Of a DNA stretch of 64,000 bases, positions 44,595 through 56,689 are shown piece after piece (the stretch's first letter is position 1; every line of letters starts with the position of its first letter). The stretch comes from Ophiura sarsii. Its lineage: Eukaryota; Echinodermata; Ophiuroidea; Amphilepidida; Ophiuridae. The DNA lies in assembly GCA_035610835.1 (NCBI GenBank), contig CM069459.1, positions 30,726,366-30,790,365 on the forward strand, given 5' to 3'. Under the pieces are notes generated by a model. The model was not told where the DNA came from and did no database searches. It was given only the letters and a program-made list of their open reading frames with translations. Both the position numbers and the translations under genes were made by a program.

Positions 44595-45963
44595 CGAGGG
44601 GCATTCAGTAAATAATGAAAGTGATCATGGTATGGGATGCATGAGTGATTCTATTGAGGGATAATGTGATCAATACAAAGTATGAACCTTTGTCTTTCAA
44701 ACAATACACTTTTGGAATGTCAGATACCTTTGGTTATGTAATGTCATTAACATAAACACAATAGGTTTCAGACACTGACTGAAATCTGTCAATTATTTGG
44801 CTGGATATGTAATATGTTGAAAATTGGTTGATCGATACATTTGCGTATATCTCGGCAATGCAAGCATAAAAACAGATAACACTTGGCACATAGTTAGAAC
44901 ACACACTTATCTCCGCTTGACATTATTTTTTAGACCTGAATTCCTTAACGCAAATAAGAAGGGACCATCTCAAATGCGCTTTTATTTAGCAAAATCTGCA
45001 ATAATATACCTTTGAAAACAACAAAGGATAAAGAACAATGGAGGGATTATAATTTAGTAAATTTGTGTGGGATGTAAAGCAATAATAGTGGGGATTTCAG
45101 AATGAGCTGTTCATAAAATTTCCTCAAACCATTGAAATTATGTGACGATTACTTTAACAATACATATATAGTAGCTCTAAAGATAACAGTAATAAGAGAG
45201 GTTGTGGCAGCCATCTTTGATTGATACATTCATGTATATCTTTATTTTGACTATCACAATATTTAAACACATTGATTTAAGCATTTTTAATTATTTCTGA
45301 TTAGAATTTGAAGGCACAGTAAGCTTTTATCTGGTAAATTTCTTGATTTTAGCCATTTGTGGCCCTGTTCAAAATGATCTGCCGTCTGCGCATGCGCACA
45401 TTTTCTGCAGGTTTCATGCGAATAAGTTCAGAAAATTAGTTAACTATCATATGGAATCTCCCAAACTGGTTAATTGCTTGGATTTTTCATAAAATGTTTG
45501 ATTTTCCGCAATATTAGTGATTCGCTGACTGGGCATTTTTCAATGAAAATTGGCTATTTGAAATACTGATATTTGTATACTTTTTATTCGATTGCCTCTC
45601 CTTACTTTTTACTCATATACTACATACATCAAATTACACAGGGATTTAAGTTATTGTCTTTTTATCATACTTACGTGAAAAAAAATGGGATTTACCTGCT
45701 TCTGGTGTCATGTTATGCAATCTTCTTATCACATGTTTCATACAAATAATTCAAATTTCCCGCCAAATAACTGATTAAGTAGTGTCCCAAGTGTACTTAC
45801 TTTGAGACAATGCTATGACGTCATAGTTCACACTTATAAATCCAAAACTGTACTGTTTGAAAGATAAAGGTTCATACTTTGTATTGATCACATTATCCCC
45901 TCAATAGAATCACTCATGCATCCCATACCATGATCACTTTCATTATTTACTGAATGCCCCTCG
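44595..45963. mobile_element. TA-flanked mariner-like element with about 114-bp TIRs
   Basis: Nearly perfect inverted arms of about 114 bp begin CGAGGGGCATTCAGTAAATA and are flanked by TA on both sides (44593-44594, 45964-45965). The length of 1369 bp is the size of an autonomous mariner. The interior has no open frame above 63 codons and no recognisable transposase. Likely a non-autonomous element or one whose gene has eroded. Confidence 0.85.
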
Positions 45964-45965
45964 TA

Positions 45966-46485
45966 CTTTTGAGAAAAATAAAAATAAACCAATAGAGTTT
46001 TGTTACTTTGTTACTTTCATTAAGCATTTAAAGCATAATAAAGTTTTACGGCGCATGCAAGGAAAACAAAGTTGTTGGCAGGAATTTGAAACGTGCCTGT
46101 TGCCCCCTGGCTGTATCTCCCGCGCAAATCATATCGTGACTTGGTTTTCCCGCGATTGTTTTGTCTAGTGTGATTTGCTGCCCGTTGTTGTTCATTCTGT
46201 CATTCGACTGCATCCGTATCGGATCGTAGTTAAATAAAACCCACCCACCACTCCCATTTATTTAAGCTGGAGTAAGTCTGGGGGTAAGCTAAACTATTTG
46301 GGTAATGTTTTTGCAGCTTAAGCTGATTTGTGCTCCACATGGTCCTGTTTCTTGTTTTTGCCCGAGGTGACCATATTGCCAAAGGGGACGATATTCCGCA
46401 GTCCAATAATCCGAAGTAAAACCGGCGATACTGCATTGGGTTGTTGTGCATAGGTGGGGCGTCGCTACCTATTTTTGCAATGCAG
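45966..46485. other. Gene-free stretch
   Basis: No supportable gene or element. The minus-strand open frame at 46230-46559 has no recognisable domain. Confidence 0.4.
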
Positions 46486-46488
46486 TTA

Positions 46489-46839
46489 GGGACGCACCAT
46501 TTGATTTTCAGGGGGGGGCATGGAAGTTGGGGTCGGGCGGAATTTTTTTTTTTCTCCACCGAAGTAGGCGGATTTATTTTTTTTTCGCCGCCTTTGGCGG
46601 CAAGTTTTTTTTTTTTTTTTGCAAATGCGGCAATTTTTTTTTTTTTAGGGTTTTACTGTTTTTCTTTATATTGAGGTGGGTGAGTCATCTTTTTTTTTTT
46701 TTACTCAGCAGTGGGTCATTTTTTTTTTTTTTTCCTTGTTGGTGGGCAAAGTTTTTTTTTTTTTCCTAGAAAGTGGGCAAAGTTTTTTTTTTTTTTTAAA
46801 CTTCCATGCCCCCCCCCTGAGTATCTAATGGTGCGTCCC
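46489..46839. mobile_element. TTA-flanked MITE with T-tract array
   Basis: The ends GGGACGCACCATT and AATGGTGCGTCCC are inverted and flanked by TTA (46486-46488, 46840-46842). A second inverted pair, GGGGGGGCATGGAAGTT, follows. The middle holds about eight oligo-T runs of 9-16 separated by short GC-rich words such as GTGGGCAAAG. Phe-rich open frames across it are composition artefacts. Same end type as 18197-18647 and 39247-39390. Confidence 0.85.
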
Positions 46840-46842
46840 TTA

Positions 46843-47527
46843 CGCCATGTGGGGGTATGCGGTTGTAAAATATTACCTGGCACCTTGAGTGGCGGCCTTC
46901 ATGGCCACGTGCATGGAGCCTTTCGGTCCGCAGGCTAGCCTTGACCAGGCTTCTAAAATCATTTAACATAACGCAGTCCCATATTGTCCGTAACCATCTG
47001 ACGTTGCTAACACCATAACACGGAAATCCCACCCTGAGACTAGTATACCTGAAACGATGATCGATGGAGGCGACTTGTTGTAATTCACCCGGTAATTCAT
47101 GACTATGAACTTCAGGTTTATGAAACTGTTTGCTAAAAGAAAGCTAGCTTGCTTTCGTAACTAAGATGACTCTGGGAAGAACAAAATTAATCCAATGGAC
47201 TAATACGGAAAACCAAATGCCATTCTAGACTTAGAGTGACTTATATACAATGAGCTTTGTATATGTCTAATAACATTCCTAACTTAAAATGTCCTCTCCC
47301 TTGAGTTTAAACTACTAGGGAGGAGACAAATAAGTTGAGAATGTCCTATAGAGTAAAGGCCCACCATGTTTAAGATAAAAAACAATGGTGACGGCATGCA
47401 GAGTAGCTAGACGCGTTTCGACTCTCCGTGAGTCTCATCAGTAGCACGGGCTGCTGGTAGGTCAACTGACCTGTGCCTACATACACAAGTTTTAAATCTA
47501 AGTAAGTACAGGGCAAAACTTGCCTAT
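46843..47527. other. Gene-free stretch
   Basis: No supportable exon. The GACGCGTTTCGACTCTCCG segment near 47410 has the look of a dispersed repeat end but has no partner in this window. Confidence 0.4.
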
Positions 47528-48714
47528 GGGTGTTTCTTCAGTAATGAGACCCCCCCTAGGGTCAATTTATGTAAGTGGCCATAAAAATTGTTTTAAATTA
47601 ATTTTCTGGTTCATATTTGGCCAGAACTTCTGTTTAGTACTAGAGAGATAGCGAGCAAAATTTCAGAATCCTACCTCAATTTTGAATTTTTTTTACACAC
47701 AAACCCTATGGGAAATTGTGTGTCAATGTTACAACCGTTACCTGTTACAACCGTTAGTGCGTCAAGAATATTCAAACGGCTGAATATTTAAAAGTATACC
47801 ATGAATATGGTTGGGGCTTATTTCCTAGGTTGCACGACATCAATTCCTTGAAACCAAATCCATTGGGGTACTTTTTTGTCATACCAGAGTCTAGAAATTG
47901 TCAAACTAGTAGCCGGTCGTAACGGTTTTAACATTGACGCACGGTTACAACCGTTATCAACAAAATGTCATGAAACTCTAAAAACTGACAACATTTCAAA
48001 ATCCTTTTACAATATTCAGGTAGCATCAATGTGATGTATTGCATAAATCAAGGAAAGGCCACTTGACAATTATTTATGTGCTTCAGGAGGTCATTTTCAA
48101 TCATTGACACACACATTTTCACACAAATGTGTGCGTCAATGATCAAAAATGACCTCCTGAAGCACATAATTAATTGTCAAGTGGTCTTTCCTCGATTTAT
48201 GCAATACATCACATTGATGCTACCTGAATATTGTAAAAGGATTTTGAAATGTTGTCAGTTTTTAGAGTTTCATGACATTTTGTTGATAACGGTTGTAACC
48301 GTGCGTCAATGTTAAAACCGTTACGACCGGCTACTAGTTCGACAATTTCTAGACTCTGGTATGACAAAAAAGTACCCCAATGGATTTGGTTTCAAGGAAT
48401 TGATGTCGTGCAACCTAGGAAATAAGCCCCAACCATATTCATGGTATACTTTTAAATATTCAGCCGTTTGAATATTCTTGACGCACTAACGGTTGTAACA
48501 GGTAACGGTTGTAACATTGACACACAATTTCCCATAGGGTTTGTGTGTAAAAAAAATTCAAAATTGAGGTAGGATTCTGAAATTTTGCTCGCTATCTCTC
48601 TAGTACTAAACAGAAGTTCTGGCCAAATATGAACCAGCAAATTAATTTAAAACAATTTTTATGGCCACTTACATAAATTGACCCTAGGGGGGTCTCATTA
48701 CTGAAGAAACACCC
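47528..48714. mobile_element. 1.19-kb near-perfect palindrome (foldback element)
   Basis: Two arms of about 590 bp run from GGGTGTTTCTTCAGTAATGA to its exact complement at 48714 and meet near 48121. The arms differ by only a few bases in the parts compared by eye. The element is flanked by CTAT on both sides (47524-47527, 48715-48718), a possible 4-bp target duplication. The motif AACGGTTGTAAC recurs in each arm. No coding frame of note. Transcription through it would give a long hairpin RNA. Confidence 0.9.
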
Positions 48715-49038
48715 CTATATTACTAACAGACGATAAAAATGTTATGCAACGAGCGAGATAACTTTCGCTGATCGGAACCATACTCATCTTCATCAAAGTT
48801 TTCTGTTTTGGAATGCTACTCATTTTAGATTTTCTAGTTTGAACTTCTATTATAGCATTTTACAATCGGTGGTTTTAAAAGAGTTAGTTTGGTCGTCCGA
48901 AAGCAGGTACCCTTGGTACCCTCCCGCTCTTTTGTAATGATTTGTTTAATAAAAAGACAAAATCAATTACATGTAAACACAATATAATATAAGTCTGTCC
49001 AATTTATACTGCTCATACATTGTACAAGACTTCCCCAT

Positions 49039-50659
49039 CTACTTCTTAAGTTCATTCATAGCTTTTAATTCCTTTCGCAAAGCTTTACGGGCACTTCCAG
49101 CTTTTACTTTGTTCTTTTGCTGAAGTTGTAGAGTTTTACGGATGAGTTTTGTAACAGCGAATCCTCTCACTTTTAAGAACAGAGACAGAATGTGTTCAAG
49201 AACTGTCCACTTCAGGGATAAATCTTCAACAAGAATTTTCTCCCATGACACTTTTAACATGCGGTAATCCAAAAGGGTTGACTTGAGATTAACTAGCGAG
49301 TCTGAATTCAGTCTTTTGATGGCAACAACATTCCTGACCCAACTTTCCACCTGTACGAAAAGTGTGAAAAACTTGGCATGCGGCTTTTTTAGACCCCCAC
49401 GGTCCAAAGTATCCGTCCAGGATGAGGGAACATTTGTTGAAGTATCACATGAAATAAGATGGTCCAAGCATGATAGGAGATGTTGAGAGTTTCCTTTTTT
49501 AAGACGATAGTACTTCTTACGAAGGGCATGAATCATATATCCGCATATATAGTATAAAACTTGTTTATCATTAACAGTCAAAGAATCTGCGTCAACCGAT
49601 TCTTCATTCTGCATCAATTCATTTTGGCGTTTAAAATAACTGGTTGTAAACTGCATCAAAAGGTTCTGAATAAATGGTTTGACAAATCTTCCTGGTATTT
49701 CCTCTGGTAGTATGTCTGATATGGCTGCCTTCATAGTGGATACAAATGTGACGTTGAATCTCAGTTTATTGATGCCGCGAAAGAACTGACTCGCATAATT
49801 TTCATGTGCGCCTGAAGATACCAGTGGCGTCAAATGTTCCAGAAAGATGGCCTGCACACGAGATACACGAGCCATCAACAATGCAGTGGCTATGGCAATC
49901 ATATGGCACCCGCTGAACGATGAAGGAAGACCATGAATTTTGTCGGTCTGTATGTCCGTGAGCGAAGAGTTCAGGAGGTGCGGCATTTCCTTCTGTAATT
50001 CGTCACTAGACGCTAACGGGATCTTCTTATCTGGAAGATGGATCTTCTCTGATTCTGTATCCAGTTTCTGGTGCATATGTGCTGCAAGATAACAAAAAAA
50101 TGGAAAATTATTATTAAATCAAGCAAAGCAATCAATTTAATTCGACCCAGTCTGTTTTAATAATAAATGTATACGATAGTTTTGATTCTACGATTAATAT
50201 ATGTGCGCTAGACTTCCTTACAGACTCAAATTGTCATTTAGTTTTAAAACCTAATCCAAATTCGACTCATGTTTTCTTGAAATTTAAAATAGACTGATTA
50301 TTTAAGCTTATAATAATTTTTAAAATAGACTGATTCTTTAAAACTTAAGCTTATTATAACAAATTTTAAGTTAGACCTAAAGATCAAAACTCACCTCTTA
50401 GCTCTGGTTTATCATGTTTCTTCGTGACGTGGCCTCTGAAACCAGATGCTGATCGGTATTCTTTTGGACAAATAGGACAGACGTAAAGATGCTTGTTGTT
50501 GATCTTCTTTCTCTTCGCTGGACTTTCATTCTCCTTTTCCTTGCCGATATCGTCATTTTCACTCTCGGATAATTCTCAAAATTCACCATCGTCGTCCGTA
50601 TATTCACCCAGTAAACTGTCGAGGTCTAAGTCATCCCAACTAATAAATTCGTCATTCAT
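49039..50659 (-). CDS. C2H2 zinc-finger / transposase-related protein, two exons, one in-frame stop
   Basis: Exon 1 is 50659-50395 and exon 2 is 50081-49039. Donor AGAG|GTGAGT and acceptor TTGCAG|CA join in frame (phase 1) to give ...LRAHMHQKLDTESE. The spliced frame is 435 codons. Exon 1 encodes an acidic leader, a lysine-rich patch and a C2H2 finger (YVCPICPKEY ... HVTKKH). Exon 2 has YICGYMIHALRKKYYRLKK and later DRGGLKKPHAKFFTLFVQVE. These resemble the late region of THAP/P-element and Kolobok-type transposases. The C-terminus is lysine-rich. TGA at 50578-50576 (codon 28) interrupts the acidic leader, while both sides stay in frame. It is therefore a recent pseudogene, a polymorphism or a sequencing error. 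No ATG lies between this stop and exon 2. Function unknown; DNA binding is inferred from the finger. Confidence 0.7.
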
Positions 50660-51286
50660 TATGCGGGTAAATTCTGAGACTTATATTGCGAAAATTTGAT
50701 GTAGAAATTAGATTTAGAAACCGAGCGCGAATGAGTTGTGTTGTTGTTTACTATAGAACTTTAATATTTTAAGTGACCCGTAGTTCAATTGACACAGGAA
50801 GTACTATACCGCGCTTGCGCAGTAGTGCGCAGTAGTCGATCGGAGGAGAGGAAATGCCGTATTTAAATAACAATACCGGGTGACACTCGCATCGCTGCAC
50901 AAGGAGGGTATGAATGGGCGCTTCCTATCTCTTCAGGTATACTAGTCTCAGATCCCACCCTTCTCTATTAAGCTGATTATAGCGTGCTAAGACAAGTGAC
51001 ATAGGATTTACGAGCTGATGAGAGCTGTGCTGAACACGAAGCCTTGCACATTCTGCAATGCCAATCTAATGTTTCACTTTATAAAACCGATGGAAATCCA
51101 AAGGTTGTTCGTGGGGGGTAATATTCCCAAATATGGCGAAAATGTATTATTCATTAACCCAACTCTACTACACCACACGCCAACTGTGCGGAAAAAGTGT
51201 TTCTATAACCCGGCGTGCAGGTTTTTTGGCTACAAAACGGACCCATGCTATAACGAGGCGAATATACTCGCCGAGTGTCGACTGGG
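50660..51286. other. Upstream region of the minus-strand finger gene
   Basis: Probably contains the promoter of the gene at 49039-50659, but no clear TATA or initiator can be defended. GCGCTTGCGCAGTAGTGCGC near 50811 is locally GC-rich. Confidence 0.35.
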
Positions 51287-51470
51287 GGAGCCGTGGTGTA
51301 GTGGCTAGGATCTGGGCCCTGATGCTGGAGGTCCGTGGTTCAAATCCCGGGGGGATCGGGGTGACCTTTCTGGTGAATTTTGGGTGTCGGAAAAAAATTC
51401 TGTTGCCGTGTGGTGAAATAGAGTTAGGATTATGATATAACATCCAATCAGAAAAGACAAGCAGCCTTTG
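51287..51470 (+). repeat. tRNA-derived SINE
   Basis: The head has GCCGTGGTGTAGTGGCTAGG (A-box region) and GTGGTTCAAATCCCGG (perfect B-box) about 45 bp apart. A non-tRNA body follows. The anticodon arm is poor, so a SINE rather than a tRNA gene. Confidence 0.6.
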
Positions 51471-52012
51471 ACCGGTAAACATCGTAAATATTCATTAAAT
51501 TGCGCTATTACGACACTAGTGGAGGCGGGTCAACATGTTTATGTAATTAGCATAAATTACCTTACCAGTCATAACAGATTGTACAAGGCTTTCGGCCGCG
51601 GCCTCAGTCGAACTTCGTTCTCCCGCGATGGTATCTAAATGGCGATCACTACGCAGTTTACACCGGACTTCGCCCGGCGTGTTCAGTGAGTAATTGGTGG
51701 GTCAGTGAAGGGGGCGGCAGTTTGGATGCTAAGTTTATCGCACTAAATAAATAAGCTTGTAGGACTTGTTATTATTTATTAATATCAGTATGCACAAGGA
51801 GTTTGGTATATAATAGCCCGGACTACTACCCGATACAAATTTTAGAAAGCCTGATCAAGGCTATCCGCAGGCAAGCTTTCATTAGGGGAATGTATTCGGC
51901 GGTCTTGGAATCAGAACCCTTCAAGATTTGTATGCAGTTATAAATCATTCCTGGCTTGGTATTTTTGCGGTAGGGCTACCATTGGACCGGGCCATTGGAT
52001 TGCTCCGGATAA

Positions 52013-52208
52013 GCCGCATTTAGGGCGAGTACACAGGCATGTGTTTTCATTGACAGCCCTGCCTATCCGCGGACTAATGCTAAGTGGAAGCATAGGCTCA
52101 GAAGGTTACAGCCGCAATTAGGGCGAGTACACAACATGTGTTTTCATTGACAGCCCTGGCTATCCGCGGACCAACGCTAAAGTGGAAACATAGGCTCAGA
52201 AGGTTAAG
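52013..52208 (+). repeat. Tandem duplication, about 98-bp unit
   Basis: GCCGCATTTAGGGCGAGTAC through GGCTCAGAAGGTTA is repeated once directly, with about ten differences between the two units. Contains CATGTGTTTTCATTGACAGC and TATCCGCGGAC in each unit. Confidence 0.85.
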
Positions 52209-53734
52209 CAATTAGTGGCGATCGGCTATGGTTCCGAGGCTGCTTGGGGGGTGTTTTGCTTATGGGGGTCGTTTTAGGCCTCAAATTGTTGTATTTTCGT
52301 CATAAAATTGGAAAAATTAATGAGGTTATCTCATTGGTGTTTACAAAATGTAATAAACTATTACATGTAAATTAAAATTACAATAATATATTTGAAAAAT
52401 GGAATGAATGTAGATATTAATCTCTTTGGCAGGAGATCATTTACTGGTATAATATCGGTATTCAAATTACATCGACCTGCTTTGGTGTAGGCATATATTT
52501 GTAACTTGCACTATTAACAAATTAATATTACAATGACAGGCTTCAGAATTGCAGGTTATAAAATCATTTCCTTACGGAATCTATTTGGAACATTGGATAT
52601 TCAAATATCACACAGTTTAAGCCAGGAGTCATCCAAATGGCAATGGCACATTTTAAGTCCGTGGTCGGCTTATAGAAGGAGCTAAAATATCACCTGTCAT
52701 ATTGGTAATTGCTGAAAATTTTGGAAAATTGATTGTGTGTGCGATCATGGTCAAGACTATGGCCATGACGAATAAATTGCTTGAGCGGTTGCAGTCGAAT
52801 GCTACCAATACCAACCTGTCGTTTCGTGTCAAATTTTCTGTTGACAATAACATGTTGATACAAGACAAAAATTATGGCTATGTTGTCATGTCTCAATAGT
52901 ATTACGTAACAAACTAAAATGACTTTAACAACATAATCCGTTGTGACTTAGGCAGTTGTTTAATTTACTTTTTTACATCAACAAACTAACTAAGGCAATT
53001 TGACTATGCTCATTCTAACATTAAAAAAGTTCTTAGAAATTCACTGTAGCACTCTAATTTTTTTACATCCAGACTCTGACACTACAATCACCTTTCTAAA
53101 CTTATAAAACACTTTCACTGTATAAATAAGTGTCTCCAAAACTGCTTAAGTCACACTATTTGATTTAGGCAATGCAATTACTATGCCTAAGTCACACGCG
53201 TGACTTAGGCAATACTCCTTTTGATTTGGTAGCACATCATATTATGAAAGCTGAGTAAATAAGCTTTCATTTGCATTTTATTGCGTTCCAATTGGTTATT
53301 TAGAACGGGGGATATGCTTCAGCAAACATGAGGAAGCAAAATTGGCTTGGTCCAATCCTCTCAGTATGAAAGTAAAGCTTTTAAAATGCACGAAGCAAGA
53401 AGCAACACACACATCAGTTAATCTCTTCTTTGTTCTTTTCAACGCATTCTGTCGATTCTTTTCAAGCTTAAATTGATTTATGGTTAATTTCAGTGCAATA
53501 CTATATAGTTTTATTTCAGTGCAATATTAGTTAATTTATTTAATTGGATGGACCATTTCAACAAAGAACATGAAATGTTTCAATTTTAAAGACTGCTTTA
53601 CTGACAGCTACCCATTGCACATGGAAAAAGAGTATAGAACTTGAACTCATGACAAAATACCTATATAATTTATGTGTAATATATTTATTTATGTCTTTTA
53701 AGCTTGAAAATAATCTAAATTGGTAGCTAAGTAG
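52209..53734. other. Gene-free AT-rich stretch
   Basis: No supportable gene. The phrase GTGACTTAGGCA appears several times (52946, 53160-53215), suggesting a decayed repeat. Confidence 0.4.
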
Positions 53735-53960
53735 GCGTGCAACGGCAATGGCCAAACAGGTTCCATGGAGTGAGAATACCAACCAAGCCAGCTATCCGCA
53801 AAATAAGCTCTTTGAAACGGAGGGAACTTTATACAATGTCAATAAAGGGAGAAGCGGACAGCCTAGGAGCGCCAGAACACCTGCAAACATAAGAGCTGTA
53901 AAACAAGAGCTTCAGAATAATCCAGGAGCAAGCAGTTGTATTTAACCATGCCTAAGAAAA
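53735..53960 (+). pseudogene. Mariner-type transposase N-terminal remnant (helix-turn-helix)
   Basis: One frame gives VQRQWPNRFHGVRIPTKPAI and a second gives LFETEGTLYNVNKGRSGQP, then RSARTPANIRAVKQELQNNP. In order these match the W-x-x-x-F ... P-T-x-x-I ... F-x-x-x-G-T/S-V ... G-R-P-R-S-x-R-T-x-E-N-I pattern of the N-terminal DNA-binding region (DUF4817-like) in mariner-related transposases. A frameshift and a stop at the end show it is dead. The catalytic part is missing; the sequence runs almost directly into a GGGTCACCCTGTA end near 54158. Confidence 0.65.
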
Positions 53961-54169
53961 ATGATGCTCTGTGGACAAGTCTGTTTTGCTGAAGTAATGT
54001 TCAATGGACCATATCTTGAAAACCACCCAACCAAAATAAATAATTTGTTCAGGGTATGCTCCATTACCCATTCTTCATAATTAAACAAATACCACAGATC
54101 TCAGGTTACAGAAAGTGGGAAAAATATCACTTTTATTTAGGGTAAACTTTTTATTGGGTCACCCTGTAG

Positions 54170-55819
54170 TGGAATAGATCGATAGTTTTTACGTTCAAGT
54201 TTATTTCACGAATGAATGTAATAAGGTCAAATAATGAACAGCTCAGAAGTATAAAGCATTTTTTATGATTAGTGCAAAGTTCAATACATTGAAAAACTAC
54301 ATCACTCTCGTCTCGGCTACATCGTTAGCCTCGTTTTCGGAGCACTAATTGCTCTGAGCATGCTCTGTTGGCGCTGCCTCCACCACATCTCTTAATGCCC
54401 CTTTAAGCAAATGTGCGATCGAAAAAGAAATTCTGAACTTTTTTTGAGAAGTGTATGATAAAAGTCTTGTGAAGATTGGGGTCAATGACATGGACTTTGG
54501 TTATGGCAACTTGTTACTTTGCTTGAAAACTTTTTGAAGGACTTGCACAGGGCATAGTCCGAGATGCACATGGGTTGTAACTCCGCTTGCCGATATGAAG
54601 CCACGTTTAACTTGTTCAGGATATGACATGATGGTGCTATACATGAAATGTCGGTGACTTTTTACATGATGCACTAAACTTAAAAAGGGGTACGGTAGTG
54701 AGAGATGTGTCCAAGGCTGCGCCCTCAATTAGGATAAAAACCGGGATTTCTTCATTTTTACAATTGTATTACAAACACAAACTTACAGCTGTAAGGATTT
54801 AGAAAAAGTCTAGCCGTCTTTGGGTAATAAATGTCGTTTCAAAATATTCCATCCGGCTCGGACAGCATTTTGTGGTAAACAGCGTTATGCTATTTTTCTT
54901 TTCGATTCAAACATACGATATTACATAGAGGGCGTTTTAAAAAAATCAATAAATAGCGATGATATTTTAACATATTATTTCAACATTGTTTTAATCAAGT
55001 TTTGCTGCTTTTTTTGTGAGTAGAAACAACAATATTTGCCAATTATAATGATTATCATTAATATTGAAGTCAATTTTTTTGGGGTGCCATTTTTTCATCA
55101 CCACCTTCTTGGACACAGAACAATTTCATGTCTCACCTCAACCATTAAACAAAATATCATGTCCCCCCCCCCCCCCCCCCACCCCCTTTAAAAAAAATTA
55201 ATGATGGTACAAATGAGATTGGGTCAAGACTATTCTTTTCTCATGTCCGAAGGCTGACCGGCAAAATTGTTAAATTATTTGTTGGGAGTGGCTCTTTTTA
55301 AGGCTTCATTCTCTTCTTCCATCTTTTCTTACTTTCATTTCATTCAGGCCAGCATGCTTAGGCTTTAAGTCTGGCCCGAGCATTTTGCTTGACTCCCTTC
55401 ATAGGACCCAAGCGTGTGTCCGTACGGACCGACCGTGTAAACAAACAAACAAACAAACAAAAAAACAAAATGATGGTATTTTAAATGTGTGAAGTTACAA
55501 TTTCAACAAAAAGCCATAAAATACAGAGTGTATAAAGAAGTCAACATGACTAGCTTCACGATAACACCTTGCTTTTATTATACGGAAACATAGTGCCAAC
55601 CTACTTGACGACATAGGTCGGTATGCACAGAACAATTCAAACTTCTCGGTCTAGTGAAGAATGCAGGGGGTGTCAAAAGTGGCGTATTATAGCTAGGTTT
55701 GTCATATTTGGGGGCAAGAAATGAAAGCGAACCGACGAGATTGTTGTGACTAAATAAATGCGCGCTACGCGAATTTTTTTCGACTTTAGTCCTTACTGTT
55801 ATTTTTGCTATGATTTATG
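54170..55819. other. Gene-free stretch with simple repeats
   Basis: Holds an 18-C run (55163-55180) and an (AAAC)n run (about 55439-55466) that may be the tail of a degenerate SINE or LINE. Phrases at 54388-54735 (CTCTTAATGCCCCTTTAAG; GCGCCCTCAATTAG) are related to the element at 56690-57080. Confidence 0.5.
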
Positions 55820-56460
55820 TACATTTTGGCTCCACATGAATGCCAAGAAAACCAAATGCATGGTATTTCACCAAACACAAGCGGTGCGGTATGTAGGTAC
55901 AGCTAAAAACCTCTAATGGAAATAACCTAGACAACGTAGAGGACTTGGGAGCTTGGGTTAGGTAGTAGCCAGCATGACATTAAAATACGTAAAGCACTTG
56001 CTTGGAAGGCCTGCAATGCTCTAAACAAAGTGTGGAAATCCAGCCTCTGTCGAAAAATACAAAATCCGCCTTTTCCAAGCTACTATTCAAAGTGTCCTAC
56101 TATGGAGCCGAAACATGGACCATCCCCAACCGACTTAAGATATCCCTATAGATGGATGCTACACTAGGATGCTGAGAACTGCACTCAACATTTATAGCTG
56201 GAAAGGGTAACAAACAAAGACTTAATGGAAACTTACAAAAGGTATCAGAAAACATCACTGTGATGATGTTGAGATTTGCCGGGCATTGCATAAGAGAAAA
56301 TTAGATAGATTAGACCAAAACATGGACACATATCTGTCGGCCGTCCAGCTCTAACATACTTGGACATCTTGGTGAAAGACACAGACATAGGAGATGAAAG
56401 CATGCATGAAGGATGATAGAGTAACTTTGGCGAGCCATTGGACGAAGACCGATCGAGATC
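55820..56460 (+). pseudogene. Second non-LTR reverse-transcriptase remnant, C-terminal part
   Basis: Frames read MNAKKTKCMVFHQTQ, then KIRKALAWKACNALNKVWKS, then VLLYGAETWTIPNRLK, CYTRMLRTALNIYSWKG, MLRFAGHCIRE and LTYLDILVKDTDIGDE. This order (N-x-x-K-T-K; ALAWKAC; LLYG-x-ETW; TRMLR; GHC) is typical of the thumb and C-terminal region of another LINE lineage than the one at 16734. Several stops and shifts. The polymerase catalytic blocks are absent. Confidence 0.75.
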
Positions 56461-56689
56461 GAGACTCAAAGTAGTCGACTCGTATACCTTGTATAATTTC
56501 ACTGTCACACAATCGAACAACACCCCCTGATACTTCCCATCCGAGAACCGACCAAATACTTTTTTTCCCGGGGTGAGATCAGAGGATGGGAGCGGTCCAT
56601 GGGGAGTGAGCCCTCTATCGGTACATGTTCATAGAGTGACAAAGAAAAGGAAAAAGGTATACTAAAGCAGACTAGACTCAAAGGGGCAT

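Noticed and set aside
46441..46938. Overlapping Phe-rich open frames
   Set aside because: Produced by the oligo-T tracts of the MITE at 46489-46839.
47395..47480. GACGCGTTTCGACTCTCCGT segment as a possible LTR or DIRS-type end
   Set aside because: No partner repeat, primer-binding site or coding part is visible nearby.
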